A model generated the notes under the pieces. The model was given only the letters and a program-made list of their open reading frames with translations. It searched no databases and was not told the DNA's origin. From Nostoc sp. UHCC 0702 (GTDB taxonomy: Bacteria; Cyanobacteriota; Cyanobacteriia; Cyanobacteriales; Nostocaceae), in assembly GCA_017164015.1 (NCBI GenBank), contig CP071065.1, positions 4,379,918 through 4,443,917 on the forward strand: a stretch of DNA of 64,000 bases, in the 5' to 3' direction. The position numbers and the translations under genes were made by a program. Shown one piece after another: positions 8,239 to 17,214 of this stretch (position 1 is the first letter of the stretch; every line of letters begins with the position of its first letter).

Positions 8239-9084
8239 TTAAGCAGCCAGTCTGTCTAACTCAATTAAAAACAATTCCTGATTTTGCTTTCGCACTTTAC
8301 CATCTTTGACAACAGCATCAACAAACTGACTAAAGTTTTTAAATTTCTTACCTTCAGACGTATGAATAGCAGAAAATCCCTGATAATGAGGAAAAAGCTG
8401 ACACATCATTTTGTTAATGTAGCCTAATCCTGTACGCTTTTTTTGAACTAACGCAATATTGATAGCTTCAGTCAAATACTCTATAGCCTCATTATAATTG
8501 ATCTGAGATGTGATTGAAGTAGTTGGAGGTTGATTATTTTTCTTAACTAACTCAGGTAACTCGTCTATAAAGTAAAATTCATTAGCTAGTTCTTTGAGCT
8601 TTTGTTTTACATTACCTTTTTGTGCAAAAATTATGACACTTTTACCTTTGTCTTGCAGAATTTTAACAGGATTAGCAAAATCCCCATCTCCAGATACAAG
8701 GATAATTATATGTGGAGAGTGATTGTTATAAATATCATCAATTAAGTCAGATTTCAGTTGATTGTCTGCACTGTCCTTTAAAAAGCAGGTAACATCTTCA
8801 CATTTAAAACCAAGGCGTTTGAGATCATCTTTGGCATTAGCTTGGTTTTTAAAATGTGAATTATAGTAGACTGTTTGTCTAATCAAACGCCCCCTTAAGC
8901 TTGCAAAAGCCAGCAATGAAATTGCTAGGTCTTGACTTAAATACACATTTTGAAAATCCCAATAAATGGCAACCTTTCGTTGCTGTTGGCTTGTTTGTTC
9001 GTTTGAGTCCAGATGAATGTCTGTCATTCTAGTATGTCCAGATTTTTTTAGTTGAGTTGACTGGACAGCATTACAATCGCACAT
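8239..9084 (-). CDS. NYN-domain protein (LabA/DUF88-like) with C-terminal OST-HTH-like region
   Basis: Predicted 281-residue cytoplasmic protein. Residues 37-165 form a NYN (PIN-like) nuclease domain: the strand VAIYWDFQNVYLS carries the first conserved Asp and Asn. LKSDLIDDIYN and IIILVSGDGDFANPVKILQDKG carry the further acidic residues expected for metal-dependent RNA cleavage. The last 80 residues (YINKMMCQLFPHYQGFS ... FVDAVVKDGKV) resemble an OST-HTH/LOTUS RNA-binding domain. An alternative ATG at 9027 would remove 19 residues that are outside the fold; neither start has a clear ribosome binding site. The RNA target is unknown. Confidence 0.8.
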   Translation of the reverse strand: MCDCNAVQSTQLKKSGHTRMTDIHLDSNEQTSQQQRKVAIYWDFQNVYLSQDLAISLLAFASLRGRLIRQTVYYNSHFKNQANAKDDLKRLGFKCEDVTCFLKDSADNQLKSDLIDDIYNNHSPHIIILVSGDGDFANPVKILQDKGKSVIIFAQKGNVKQKLKELANEFYFIDELPELVKKNNQPPTTSITSQINYNEAIEYLTEAINIALVQKKRTGLGYINKMMCQLFPHYQGFSAIHTSEGKKFKNFSQFVDAVVKDGKVRKQNQELFLIELDRLAA

Positions 9085-9163
9085 CTAACAGCATAGATTT
9101 ATGTAAAAGGTTTATACTTAGAAAGTACTCACCCTTTCATTGATCTCTCTGCTTGCAACTTAA

Positions 9164-9368
9164 CCGATTTCAGTCTCAGCAATAGAATTCGCACTTTCCT
9201 GCTAAGTTTCGCGTCACGCCTTTCGGTGAATATTTAGCCAGACGCTTAAATTCCTTACTAATCGTCAAATCAATAATTTGACCTAAGCATAAGGATGAAA
9301 TTTCAGCGAAGGGCGTAACACGAAATATAGCAGGAAAATATGAATTCTACCGCTGAGACAGCAATCAG
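9164..9368. repeat. Long imperfect inverted repeat (about 205 bp)
   Basis: The left arm (CAGTCTCAGCAATAGAATTC then TTTCCTGCTAAGTTTCG, ACGCC) is mirrored by the right arm (GGCGTAACACGAAATATAGC, AGGAAAATATGAATTC, TACCGCTGAGACAGC). Symmetry continues inwards to GTCAAAT / AATTTGAC around the centre. The whole unit could fold as a single cruciform or RNA hairpin. It has no coding capacity and looks like a MITE or a repeat-derived hairpin. Confidence 0.75.
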
Positions 9369-9536
9369 TATCTGCATTTTTGAGTTGTGCTTTAGAGTGC
9401 AGTTGTTTTGCTACCCACATACACTATTTCATGTACTATGCTGAAATGTCAAGATATTCTTTTGTTAAGAATTGTACATCTGTCTGCCTGATAAGCGTAA
9501 ACTTTAAAAATTCAGCTTTGCTGGGAATACCTTACC

Positions 9537-9657
9537 TTACAGCAGTTTTCAAATGATTAGATCACAAATCATAGGGTGGGCATTGCTCATAAAAGCTTAT
9601 GTGATGGAGATTTGAGATATTGGTGAGCAATGCCCACCTAAAAGCAAACCGCTGTAA
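9537..9657. repeat. Small palindromic element with GGGTGGGCATTGCTCA core
   Basis: The ends are TTACAGCAGTTTT and AAACCGCTGTAA. The inner palindrome GGTGGGCATTGCTCA ... TGAGCAATGCCCACC is shared in diverged form at about 31556-31625. Non-coding. Confidence 0.7.
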
Positions 9658-9813
9658 TCGACAGATAAGTCAGCAAAACAAAATAAGACTTACCTGATTA
9701 CTGCCTTCCAGTTCTAAAATTCCCTATCTTTACTTTCTCTGCGGCTCTGCGTCTCTGCCTGATTTAAAAAATATTTCGGTATTCTTCTACGGAGAAAAGA
9801 GCAGGATGATTAT

Positions 9814-10422
9814 TTATGATTTATTTTGAGCGATCGCACTATACAAAATGCCTAAAATTTTCTTCACATCCTTAATATAATATTCACTCAAATCAATGGA
9901 AACTATATTCTCCTCAAGCTTCATAAATTGCCAGATAGTACCGATAGTAACAGCACCATATATAGCTTTGATTTGATTTCCACTCCTCTCGTTAAACAAC
10001 TGAGCAGCTACCATTTCGGCAATACATTGTGCTAAACCAGACCTCAAATTTTCATTTTTACTTTCAACTAAGACAATCACCGGACTACGTACAAGCAACT
10101 GCTCAGATGAAAGACTCAAAATAAAATCACAGAAGCCATTTAATCCTCGTTGGCTATCAACAGTAAAATCAACACCAGAAAACAAACTTATTTGATAATT
10201 GAATTTACGCCTAATTTCTAATAAAATTGGGCTAATTATCATCTCACTGCGAGCCTTTTCTGAACTAATCGCCACTGCCAAATCCACATTTTCCCGAAGA
10301 ATAGTAGATAACAAATCACTACATTCTTGCTCCTGTATACTTGCAAATAGTCCGGATGACTCGTGAATAACTAAACCAAAAGAATCAATAATTTCCAGTA
10401 GATTAAAATCACTATAACCCAT
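9814..10422 (-). CDS. PD-(D/E)XK-like protein of unknown function
   Basis: 202-residue cytoplasmic protein. The middle contains GFCDFIL followed after 13 residues by PVIVLVESKNENLRSGLAQCIAEM, i.e. a D ... ExK arrangement followed by a helix with a conserved Gln. This is the core of the PD-(D/E)XK nuclease fold seen in many cyanobacterial hypothetical proteins. Whether it cleaves DNA is not established. The ATG at 10422 lacks an obvious Shine-Dalgarno sequence. It shares strand with the Uma2 gene but the gap of over 200 bases holds a dispersed repeat, so an operon is unlikely. Confidence 0.55.
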   Translation of the reverse strand: MGYSDFNLLEIIDSFGLVIHESSGLFASIQEQECSDLLSTILRENVDLAVAISSEKARSEMIISPILLEIRRKFNYQISLFSGVDFTVDSQRGLNGFCDFILSLSSEQLLVRSPVIVLVESKNENLRSGLAQCIAEMVAAQLFNERSGNQIKAIYGAVTIGTIWQFMKLEENIVSIDLSEYYIKDVKKILGILYSAIAQNKS

Positions 10423-10479
10423 AATTGAGTCTGAGAGGATGTTTTACAAGTATTATTACTAACATCAAAATCTTAAAAA

Positions 10480-10560
10480 CCTAACCCCCCTTCCCTATGA
10501 ATAAATGGGGGTTTCAAAGCCTCTCCCCGAAACGGGGAGAGGTTTGGAGAGGGGTTATTA
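10480..10560. repeat. Dispersed G-rich palindrome (CCTCTCCCCGAAACGGGGAGAGG)
   Basis: CTCTCCCC GAAA CGGGGAGAG flanked by CCCC-runs and TTGGAGAGGGGTTA. This is a short intergenic palindrome common in cyanobacterial genomes; a related AACCCCACCCCTAATCCCC unit is at about 26.73 kb. Confidence 0.65.
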
Positions 10561-10646
10561 GTATATTTTTTCACTTTTAAAACGTCCTCTAATTTATAGT
10601 CAAACTTATTCATTGTCAATCTGAAACGCTATCGTCATAGCAAAGT

Positions 10647-11234
10647 TTAATAATTAAGCTTAGGTGGAAATACTTTATTTAAATCGAAAAATAAATCATG
10701 AAAGAGAGGCAATGATATAACTTGATTGGGCAAAACAATCCGCTTATTTAAATATCCATATTTACCTTGATTATCCTGATAAGGTTCGCTGTAACATTCC
10801 AAATAATTATCAAATAAATTAAATATCCAATAATCAGAAATACCTGCTTTGGCATAAAGGGGTATTTTGACAGCTTGGTCGTAATCTAAAGAAGAATCAG
10901 ATACTTCAACGACCAGCAACACATCAACAGGTTGAGGATGACCAGCAAGATAATTATCATCTCGGTTTTTAACAATAGCAAAATCTGGTTCAGGTTCGCT
11001 ATTGGGTGGCAAAGTTATTGGGGCTTGAGATTGCAGAGTCGCTCTGTCTCCTACAATTTTTGGTAGTTCCTTCAACAAATTCCTGATACAAGTTTCGTGG
11101 GCTGTACCTTTTGATACCATTTCAATTATTTCTCCATTAATTAATTGAAGATGATCATCTTCATGGAAAAAGCCTAATTCTATGAGTTTGTGGTATTCCG
11201 CTAGTGTGAAGCGTTTCGCCTGAATAATACTCAT
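10647..11234 (-). CDS. Uma2-family (DUF820) PD-(D/E)XK protein
   Basis: 195 residues, the usual length for this family, which is greatly expanded in cyanobacteria. The N-terminus (FTLAEYHKLIELGFFHEDDHLQLINGEII) is diagnostic. The catalytic-type motif is split as EPEPDFAIVK and VLLVVEVSDSSLDYD, followed by KIPLYAKAGISDYWIFNL. Members are predicted endonucleases, but their biological role is unresolved. It is divergent from chlD with a gap of about 106 bases that must hold both promoters. Confidence 0.85.
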   Translation of the reverse strand: MSIIQAKRFTLAEYHKLIELGFFHEDDHLQLINGEIIEMVSKGTAHETCIRNLLKELPKIVGDRATLQSQAPITLPPNSEPEPDFAIVKNRDDNYLAGHPQPVDVLLVVEVSDSSLDYDQAVKIPLYAKAGISDYWIFNLFDNYLECYSEPYQDNQGKYGYLNKRIVLPNQVISLPLFHDLFFDLNKVFPPKLNY

Positions 11235-11340
11235 AATCTTGCTCCTTAAAGAAAACGTAACGCCCTGATTCTCATAACACTTATTTTAAATGTGCCAAAA
11301 ATTGATATGCTAAAAGCCGAGACTAACTATTTTGTAAACA

Positions 11341-13368
11341 ATGCCTGCGCCCACTTTCAACCCCACGATCGCTAGCTTTCCCTTAACAGCCGTAGTCGGT
11401 CAAGAAGCAATTAAATTAGCCTTGCTGTTAGCAGCAGTCGATCCAGGTTTGGGAGGAGTAGCGATCGCAGGTCGTCGCGGTACGGCAAAATCTGTAATGG
11501 CTCGTGCTATCCACGCCCTCATACCACCCATCGAAGTAGTAAAAGGCTCCATTAGCAACTGCGACCCCAGCCACCCAGAAGACTGGGATGATCTACTTGT
11601 AGCAGAATACGCAGATCAAGATATTCAAAATGTCCCCACCGAAATCATCCCCTCACCTTTTGTACAAATTCCTCTGGGCGTCACAGAAGACCGACTTCTA
11701 GGTTCTGTAGATGTGGAACAGTCGGTAAAGCAAGGAGACACAATATTTCAGCCTGGGTTACTCGCCACAGCCAACCGAGGCGTGCTGTATGTAGATGAAA
11801 TTAACTTATTAGACGACCAAATATCAAATCAGCTGTTAACAGTATTATCTGAGGGACGCAACCAAATTGAGCGGGAGGGGATTAGTTTTCAGCATCCCTG
11901 TAAATCTTTGTTTATTGCCACTTATAACCCAGAAGAAGGAGCATTGCGAGAGCATTTACTAGATAGAATTGCGATCGCCCTTTCTGCTGACGGTGTACTC
12001 GGCTTAGATCAAAGAGTAGCAGCAGTAGAGCAAGCGATCGCCTTCTCCAAGTCTCCCCAAGAGTTTCTTCAACAGTACAACGAAGACTTAGACGCCCTCA
12101 AAACTCAAATCATTTTGGCACGGGAATGGCTCAAAGAAGTAACCATCGCCCACGACCAAATTGCTTACCTAGTAAATGAAGCAATTCGCGGCGGCGTTCA
12201 AGGACACCGCGCCGAATTATTTGCTGTGCGAGTAGCCAAAGCGGCTGCGGCTTTAGAAGGACGAACAACAGTCAACGCCGAAGATTTGCGCCGTGCAGTA
12301 GAACTGGTAATTGTACCACGAGCTACAATCGTCCAGACACCCCCACCCGAACAACCACCACCACCACCGCCGCCACCCCCACCCCAGAATCAAGAAGAAC
12401 CCCCAGACGAGTCAGAACAGGAAGAACAAGAAGAACAAGAAGAAAATCAACAGCAAGAACCACCAAGCATCCCAGAAGAATTTATCTTTGACCCGGAAGG
12501 GGTGATCCTTGATGACAGTGTGCTTTATTTTGCTCAAATGGCAAAGCGGCAAGGTAAATCTGGCAGTCGTAGCATCATCTTTTCTGAAGACCGGGGACGC
12601 TACATTAAGCCAATGTTGCCCAAAGGCAAGGTGCGCCGCATTGCAGTAGATGCCACATTAAGAGCCGCAGCACCGTATCAAAAAGCACGACGACAGAGAC
12701 AACCAGATAGAAAAGTGATTGTTGAGCAAGGTGACATTCGCTCGAAGCGTCTAGTACGTAAAGCCGGAGCCTTGGTAGTATTTGTGGTAGATGCTTCTGG
12801 TTCAATGGCCTTAAACCGGATGCAGTCGGCTAAAGGTGCCGTCATGCAACTTTTAACCGAAGCTTATCAAAATCGTGACCAAGTAGCCTTGATTCCCTTC
12901 CGGGGAGAACAAGCAGAGGTGTTATTACCGCCAACACGTTCCATTGCCTTAGCACGTAACCGCTTGGAAAGATTGCCCTGTGGAGGAGGTTCGCCACTGG
13001 CACATGGTTTAACCCAAGCTGTGCGCGTCGGCTTAAATGCCCAAATGAGTGGAGATATTGGGCAAGTTGTGATTGTAGCGATAACCGATGGGCGGGGTAA
13101 TATTCCCTTAGCGCGTTCTTTGGGTGAACAACTAGAACCAGGAGAAAAGCCAGATATCAAAGCGGAATTGTTACAAATTGCCGCCAGAATTCGAGCCTTG
13201 GGAATGCAACTATTAGTAATTGATACAGAAAGTAAATTTGTCTCCACTGGTTTTGCTAAAGAATTATCGCAAACAGCAGCAGGCAAGTATTATCATTTAC
13301 CAAAAGCGACCGATCAAGCAATTGCTGCCATGACCAGAGGTGCGATCGCTGATTTAAAATCTCGTTGA
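11341..13368 (+). CDS. chlD: Magnesium chelatase subunit D
   Basis: ChlD, with ChlI and ChlH, inserts Mg2+ into protoporphyrin IX, the first committed step of chlorophyll synthesis. The 675-residue protein has an N-terminal AAA+ domain (GRRGTAKSVMARAIHAL near residue 43; VLYVDEINLLDD). A linker at about 337-385 has a run of ten prolines followed by a Glu/Gln-rich acidic stretch. The C-terminal von Willebrand factor A domain carries the MIDAS motif DASGSMALNRM. Length and order are as expected. The gene stands alone; chlI and chlH are not in the window. Confidence 0.95.
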   Translation: MPAPTFNPTIASFPLTAVVGQEAIKLALLLAAVDPGLGGVAIAGRRGTAKSVMARAIHALIPPIEVVKGSISNCDPSHPEDWDDLLVAEYADQDIQNVPTEIIPSPFVQIPLGVTEDRLLGSVDVEQSVKQGDTIFQPGLLATANRGVLYVDEINLLDDQISNQLLTVLSEGRNQIEREGISFQHPCKSLFIATYNPEEGALREHLLDRIAIALSADGVLGLDQRVAAVEQAIAFSKSPQEFLQQYNEDLDALKTQIILAREWLKEVTIAHDQIAYLVNEAIRGGVQGHRAELFAVRVAKAAAALEGRTTVNAEDLRRAVELVIVPRATIVQTPPPEQPPPPPPPPPPQNQEEPPDESEQEEQEEQEENQQQEPPSIPEEFIFDPEGVILDDSVLYFAQMAKRQGKSGSRSIIFSEDRGRYIKPMLPKGKVRRIAVDATLRAAAPYQKARRQRQPDRKVIVEQGDIRSKRLVRKAGALVVFVVDASGSMALNRMQSAKGAVMQLLTEAYQNRDQVALIPFRGEQAEVLLPPTRSIALARNRLERLPCGGGSPLAHGLTQAVRVGLNAQMSGDIGQVVIVAITDGRGNIPLARSLGEQLEPGEKPDIKAELLQIAARIRALGMQLLVIDTESKFVSTGFAKELSQTAAGKYYHLPKATDQAIAAMTRGAIADLKSR

Positions 13369-13375
13369 GTAGAGT

Positions 13376-13498
13376 AGGGGATGAGGGGGATGAGGGAGAT
13401 GAGGGGGATGAGGGAGATGAGGGGGATGAGGGAGATGAGGGAGATGAGGGAGATGAGGGAGATGAGGGAGATGAGGGAGATGAGGGGGATGAGGGGGA
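13376..13498. repeat. Nonanucleotide tandem repeat (GATGAGGGA/G)
   Basis: About thirteen copies of GATGAGGGG/GATGAGGGA run from just after the chlD stop to the very stop codon of the S23 gene. Confidence 0.9.
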
Positions 13499-13894
13499 TT
13501 AATGTTTAATTAGCCAATGTGATGGATTGTTAATTATGTGTACTAGACCGCTTAAAACTTGGTTGTATGCACCATAGAGTTCTCGACCTATTTCAACATC
13601 TAGGTAGTTGCACTTAACAGCAAATTCAATCCAAGTTTGAGTTTCTGCTGATTCCGCTTCACAGTCATTCAATTTAGCTACAAAAGCGGCTTGATATCTT
13701 CTTTTACGCCATCCCTCAGCAAAATTAGCACAAACTGAACGTGATGACCTACGAATCTGATCAGTTAGTGAGTAACGTTCCTCTACTGGAAAATTTTTTG
13801 ATAGTTCAAATATCTTCATGGCTGCATCAAAAGCCATTTTATAAATTTCTAAATCCTTGTGGTCTTTAATAACTTTTCCACTATTCTCCCTCAT
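13499..13894 (-). CDS. Four-helix bundle protein (S23/IVP family)
   Basis: About 131 residues from the ATG at 13894. DLEIYKMAFDAAMKIFEL, LTDQIRRSSRSVCANFAEGWRKR and the AESAETQTWIEFA helix are hallmarks of the four-helix S23 family, first found as proteins encoded by intervening sequences in 23S rRNA but now known in many free-standing loci; the function is unknown. The frame continues upstream through a 9-base repeat array that would add (MRG/MRE) repeats, up to an ATG at 13999 overlapping the sigF stop. I consider the internal start more likely because family members begin near here. Confidence 0.8.
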   Translation of the reverse strand: MRENSGKVIKDHKDLEIYKMAFDAAMKIFELSKNFPVEERYSLTDQIRRSSRSVCANFAEGWRKRRYQAAFVAKLNDCEAESAETQTWIEFAVKCNYLDVEIGRELYGAYNQVLSGLVHIINNPSHWLIKH

Positions 13895-13983
13895 CTCCCT
13901 TATCCCCCTCATCCCCCTCATCCCCCTCATCTCCCTCATCTCCCTTATCCCCCTCATCCCCCTCATCCCCCTCATCTCCCTGC
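13886..13983. repeat. Nonanucleotide tandem repeat (CTCCCTCAT), inverted relative to the 13.4-kb array
   Basis: Ten or so copies of CATCTCCCT/CATCCCCCT lie upstream of the S23 start and, as written, are the complement of the array beyond its other end. The two arrays could pair and enclose the gene. Confidence 0.85.
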
Positions 13984-13998
13984 TTCCTAATAAATACA

Positions 13999-14784
13999 TC
14001 AAGACCCACTTGGCACCACCTGTGGTTGCAAATAACCCATCAAATCTTGAATTCCCTTTTGTAGATACCGGGTTACTGTCATGGGACTAGTACCAATATT
14101 TTTAGCAGCATCCTTACGAGAAAGTTCCTTTAAAAATACCATTTCAACTGCCATGCGGGGCTTTTCTTCTAACAAACTGATAGCCCCTTGGAGTTGCTGG
14201 CGTTCTTCTTCTTGGATTTGCAAAGCAGTAGAACGAGGACAGGGAAGCGCTTCACCTAAAGTTATTTGGCAATCAACATAATGAACTGCGGTAGCATCTA
14301 AACTCAAAGGCATACGATTTTGAGCTGCTAACTTAGTTTCTTGCCATTCTTGCAGAGATACATGCAGGATGTTGGCAATTTCCGAATCCTTGGGAGTGCG
14401 ACCCAAAGTCATTGCTAATTCTTTGCGAATTCTTTGTCCTTCATTGTACAGTTCTTGCCAACGACGGGGGATTTTTAATAGGGTACTGCGATCGCGTAAA
14501 AAATGCAGCATCTCACCGCGAATATATGGCACAGCAAAGGAACTAAAAGCATATCCTTGGCTGGGATCGAAGCGTTCAATCGCCCTAATTAAACCAAAAT
14601 AACCGATTTGTTCTAAATCTTCATAAGGTTCATTACATTGATGGCTAAATTTATGAGCCATCTTTCGCACTAATCCAGTATGTAACTGTACAAGTTTATT
14701 ACGAAGTTTAATAGAGGGATTTTGGTGGTATAAATGCAATAACTCTATACCATCTGCTCGCACAGAGGACTCACTTGTTGCCAT
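13999..14784 (-). CDS. sigF: RNA polymerase sigma factor, SigF (SigB/SigF/SigG) type
   Basis: Group 3 alternative sigma factor of 261 residues. Region 2 reads YEDLEQIGYFGLIRAIERFDPSQGYAFSSFAVPYIRGEMLHFLRD, with the -10 recognition helix. Region 3 follows (LGRTPKDSEIANILHVS). Region 4 has a helix-turn-helix LSRKDAAKNIGTSPMTVTRYLQKGI. In cyanobacteria SigF is linked to pilus and motility genes and to stress. No anti-sigma factor is adjacent. The ATG at 14784 gives a complete N-terminus. The stop overlaps the possible upstream start of the S23 frame (TGATG). Confidence 0.85.
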   Translation of the reverse strand: MATSESSVRADGIELLHLYHQNPSIKLRNKLVQLHTGLVRKMAHKFSHQCNEPYEDLEQIGYFGLIRAIERFDPSQGYAFSSFAVPYIRGEMLHFLRDRSTLLKIPRRWQELYNEGQRIRKELAMTLGRTPKDSEIANILHVSLQEWQETKLAAQNRMPLSLDATAVHYVDCQITLGEALPCPRSTALQIQEEERQQLQGAISLLEEKPRMAVEMVFLKELSRKDAAKNIGTSPMTVTRYLQKGIQDLMGYLQPQVVPSGS

Positions 14785-15590
14785 ATAAATTCCTTTGTTG
14801 TAACTCCTTTTCCTGAAAGAATGGAGTTGCGTATATTGCTTTCAAAGCTGTCATTATTTTCCTTAGTTGCAGATGATTAAGCCATCGTCGTTTCACTGAA
14901 CTTACGCGAGTACCTATTTTGCCGTTCAGTATTTACACGCATAATTTCGCTTATTTATCTGTTGCAGGTTATTTTTATTTTCTATATCACAATTGAGCGC
15001 TGCATAATGTTGATTTTTTGCAACAAAACTTAGCTATTTATGCTGAAAAATGTATCACTTCCTCAACAATTATCTGCCATACAGAGTGCAATGCAGACTG
15101 ATACTGTATTAATACCTAAAGAACTTGAACAATCTGATTTTTTAGTTGGATATTGACTGACATTTCCAGACAATAAACGAGTGAACGCCTAGGGCAGTTT
15201 TATAGGTTTCTGCTTATTTGTGAATTTTCCACAACTCTTTGGCTAGACCTTTGGGGCTAATTTGACTAATACCAATTTGAAAAAAGAATGCAACAGATAC
15301 CTTGTAGGGGCGTACAGCTGTACGCCCCTACAGCTAATCCATGTGTCGCAAAGATTATTTAAATTGGTATAAGCCCTTCGGCCAGGGAATAGGGAACAGT
15401 GGGAAAACCTGCCCAAATATTAGGATACAGAGCAAGTAAATTTATTTAGCAGCGAAATTAAAACATTTTTTTCGCTCTGGCGCATCACCGTTAAAAATGG
15501 AAACTTTGGAAACTATGTGGAAACATAGAAACATTTTCTTGACATGCAAGTTTAGTAACTGTCACACTTGTGCTACATAGGAGGTGAATA
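14785..15590. other. Long intergenic region with one small inverted-repeat element
   Basis: No coding frame of note. It contains the element at 15267-15373 and AT-rich DNA that must include the sigF promoter. A GGAGGTG at 15581 serves as ribosome binding site for the next reading frame. Confidence 0.5.
15267..15373. repeat. Small inverted-repeat element (TAATACCAATTT ends)
   Basis: The ends TAATACCAATTTGA and AAATTGGTATAAG are inverted repeats; the centre has the perfect palindrome TGTAGGGGCGTACAGC / GCTGTACGCCCCTACA. Non-coding, MITE-like. Confidence 0.75.
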
Positions 15591-16801
15591 ATGAAAATCA
15601 CCAAGCACCGACAAAAAATTCTCGATGCACTTGAGCAATGGTTTCGCATCCATAAACAAGGGCCTACCTTGGAAGAGTTGTGTCAAGAACTCGGTATGCA
15701 ACCACGTCAGAAAGCAACAGTTCAGAAGTGGTTACAGACTATGCGTGGTATAGACGTTGAATGGGATGATCACAGCGCCCGCAGTCTTCGCCTCCTGACA
15801 TCTGAACCTGAAAAATCCTTACAGCTATCTGTAACCGATACTCTGCGGTATCTAGCTACTGGGGTGGTGCAGTGGGAAAAACCAAGGATTTGTGTAAAAA
15901 ACTCCGCAACTCACAAGATTTACAAGAGTATGTGGTATCTAATTTAGTGAATGCAGATGCTAAGGTACAGCAGCGGGAAATTAAGCGTCTTGCCCAACTG
16001 ATTGCTGATGTGGAATTGGGATTAACTTTACTTCAGGAAACAGCACCAGAAGAACCTGCAACATCTGTAGAAGCTTTGCTGAAAGGGTATCGCTTTCCAG
16101 TAGAACAACTACAAAGCGATCGCAATTGGCAACTGATACAAAATGCCCGTTTCTATTTGATGCAACGCAAAGGTAGGCAGTGGTTGCGAGTGCTTCAGGA
16201 ATACATCAATATACCTGAAATTATTAGAATCTATAGCCTTGAGCAAGCAAGGAATATCCCTCAACTGATTCCATCTAGTATTTACCCAACTCGTTTAGAT
16301 AATATATATCGCCCAACCTTATTAAATACCCCACAGCACAAACCACGAAAAGTTAAGTTAGCAACTCAAGGACGGTGGTATGCAAAGATTTCTCAAAAAG
16401 GTAACTCTCCTGTAGAAGTTCCTATTGATATTCCCGAAGAAATTGCTAACATAGCACCTTCATCTATGGTATCCCTGCATCGCACACGCACTGTGCAGAA
16501 TCCACAGTGTAGCGTTACCCGTGAAGAATTAATACTAGCTGCCCAAGAAATGGACGATAAATTATCGCAGTTTGGACAACAAGAAAATTATCGTAACCGC
16601 TTGGAAAATATTCTCTTTCAGCTATACGATGCTGAATCAGATAGTTTTATTCAAGGTAATCAACTGAATTTTGCAGGGATTATCCACATTGTTGGGCTTT
16701 TAAATGTGGGCAAATCTACGTTGTTGGAAATTCTGATTTACCACTTTGCTAAACAGGGATATCGCTGTGGGTTGATGATGAAGAGCGATCGCTTTACTTA
16801 A
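15591..16801 (+). pseudogene. Frameshifted and truncated gene: LexA-like HTH plus P-loop segment, probably of a pPIWI-RE locus
   Basis: Residues 1-75 form a LexA-type winged helix (HRQKILDALEQWFRIHKQG, TLEELCQELGM, ATVQKWLQTM). Near 15870 the sense continues in another frame: GKTKDLCKKLRNSQDLQEYVVSNLV, then about 300 residues ending in a Walker A (GLLNVGKSTLLEILIYHFAKQGY) and stopping shortly after, far short of a full ATPase. The strong GGAGG before the ATG shows that expression was once real. The architecture suggests the helicase-side (Z-domain) gene of a prokaryotic PIWI-RE island; this label is an inference from memory of the family and from the fragment that follows. Confidence 0.5.
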
Positions 16802-16803
16802 GC

Positions 16804-17106
16804 GTTAGGAAGCCTTTAAACACCGAACAAGGTACAAAAATACTACAACAGAGGCAGTCTCGCCTTGATGACGGCAACAGACAAGCGGGAAAAGCCAAAA
16901 TCTTAGAAATCGCCCTAATTCATCACCCACAAATCACAGCTGACAAGCTAGCTCACTTTGTCCATTCTCTCAGAAGTCGCTGGCCTTACTTTGCAAATGA
17001 TGTTTCCTTACCGTTGCCTTTTCCGTTTGCGACTAAGGCTAGGGAGTATACTGTCAGTGCTAGAGATACTGTGGAACCCTCTGAGGCTGATGATTCTGAT
17101 TTGTAA
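16804..17106 (+). pseudogene. C-terminal remnant resembling the RNase H/PIWI domain of pPIWI-RE proteins
   Basis: A third reading frame, open across the junction, encodes roughly 100 residues: SRLDDGNRQAGKAKILEIAL, ITADKLAHFVHSLRSRWPYF, VSLPLPFPFATKAREYT, then an acidic tail and stop. The LAHFVHSLR ... LPLPFPFATKAREY ending resembles the close of the PIWI-RE RNase H-fold domain. A HIP1 octamer (16785-16792) lies exactly where the upstream fragment ends, suggesting deletion of the intervening several kilobases by recombination there. No start codon of its own is apparent. Confidence 0.45.
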
Positions 17107-17214
17107 GCACAAACAGCCTTTCAAATTTAGCAACGACATTCAATCCCTGGCAGCTAGTCAAAAATATTGGTAAAAATGGGAATAAACACGATGTTTACTT
17201 GAAAAAACCTCAAC

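Larger units (their letters stand above)
9085..9813. other. Gene-free stretch filled by two palindromic elements
   Basis: No credible coding frame. It is largely occupied by the long inverted repeat at 9164-9368 and the small inverted-repeat element at 9537-9657. The rest is AT-rich. Confidence 0.6.

Noticed and set aside
12340..12480. Proline and glutamate run in chlD as a repeat artefact or frameshift
   Set aside because: A Pro-rich then acidic linker between the AAA+ and VWA domains is normal for ChlD/BchD.
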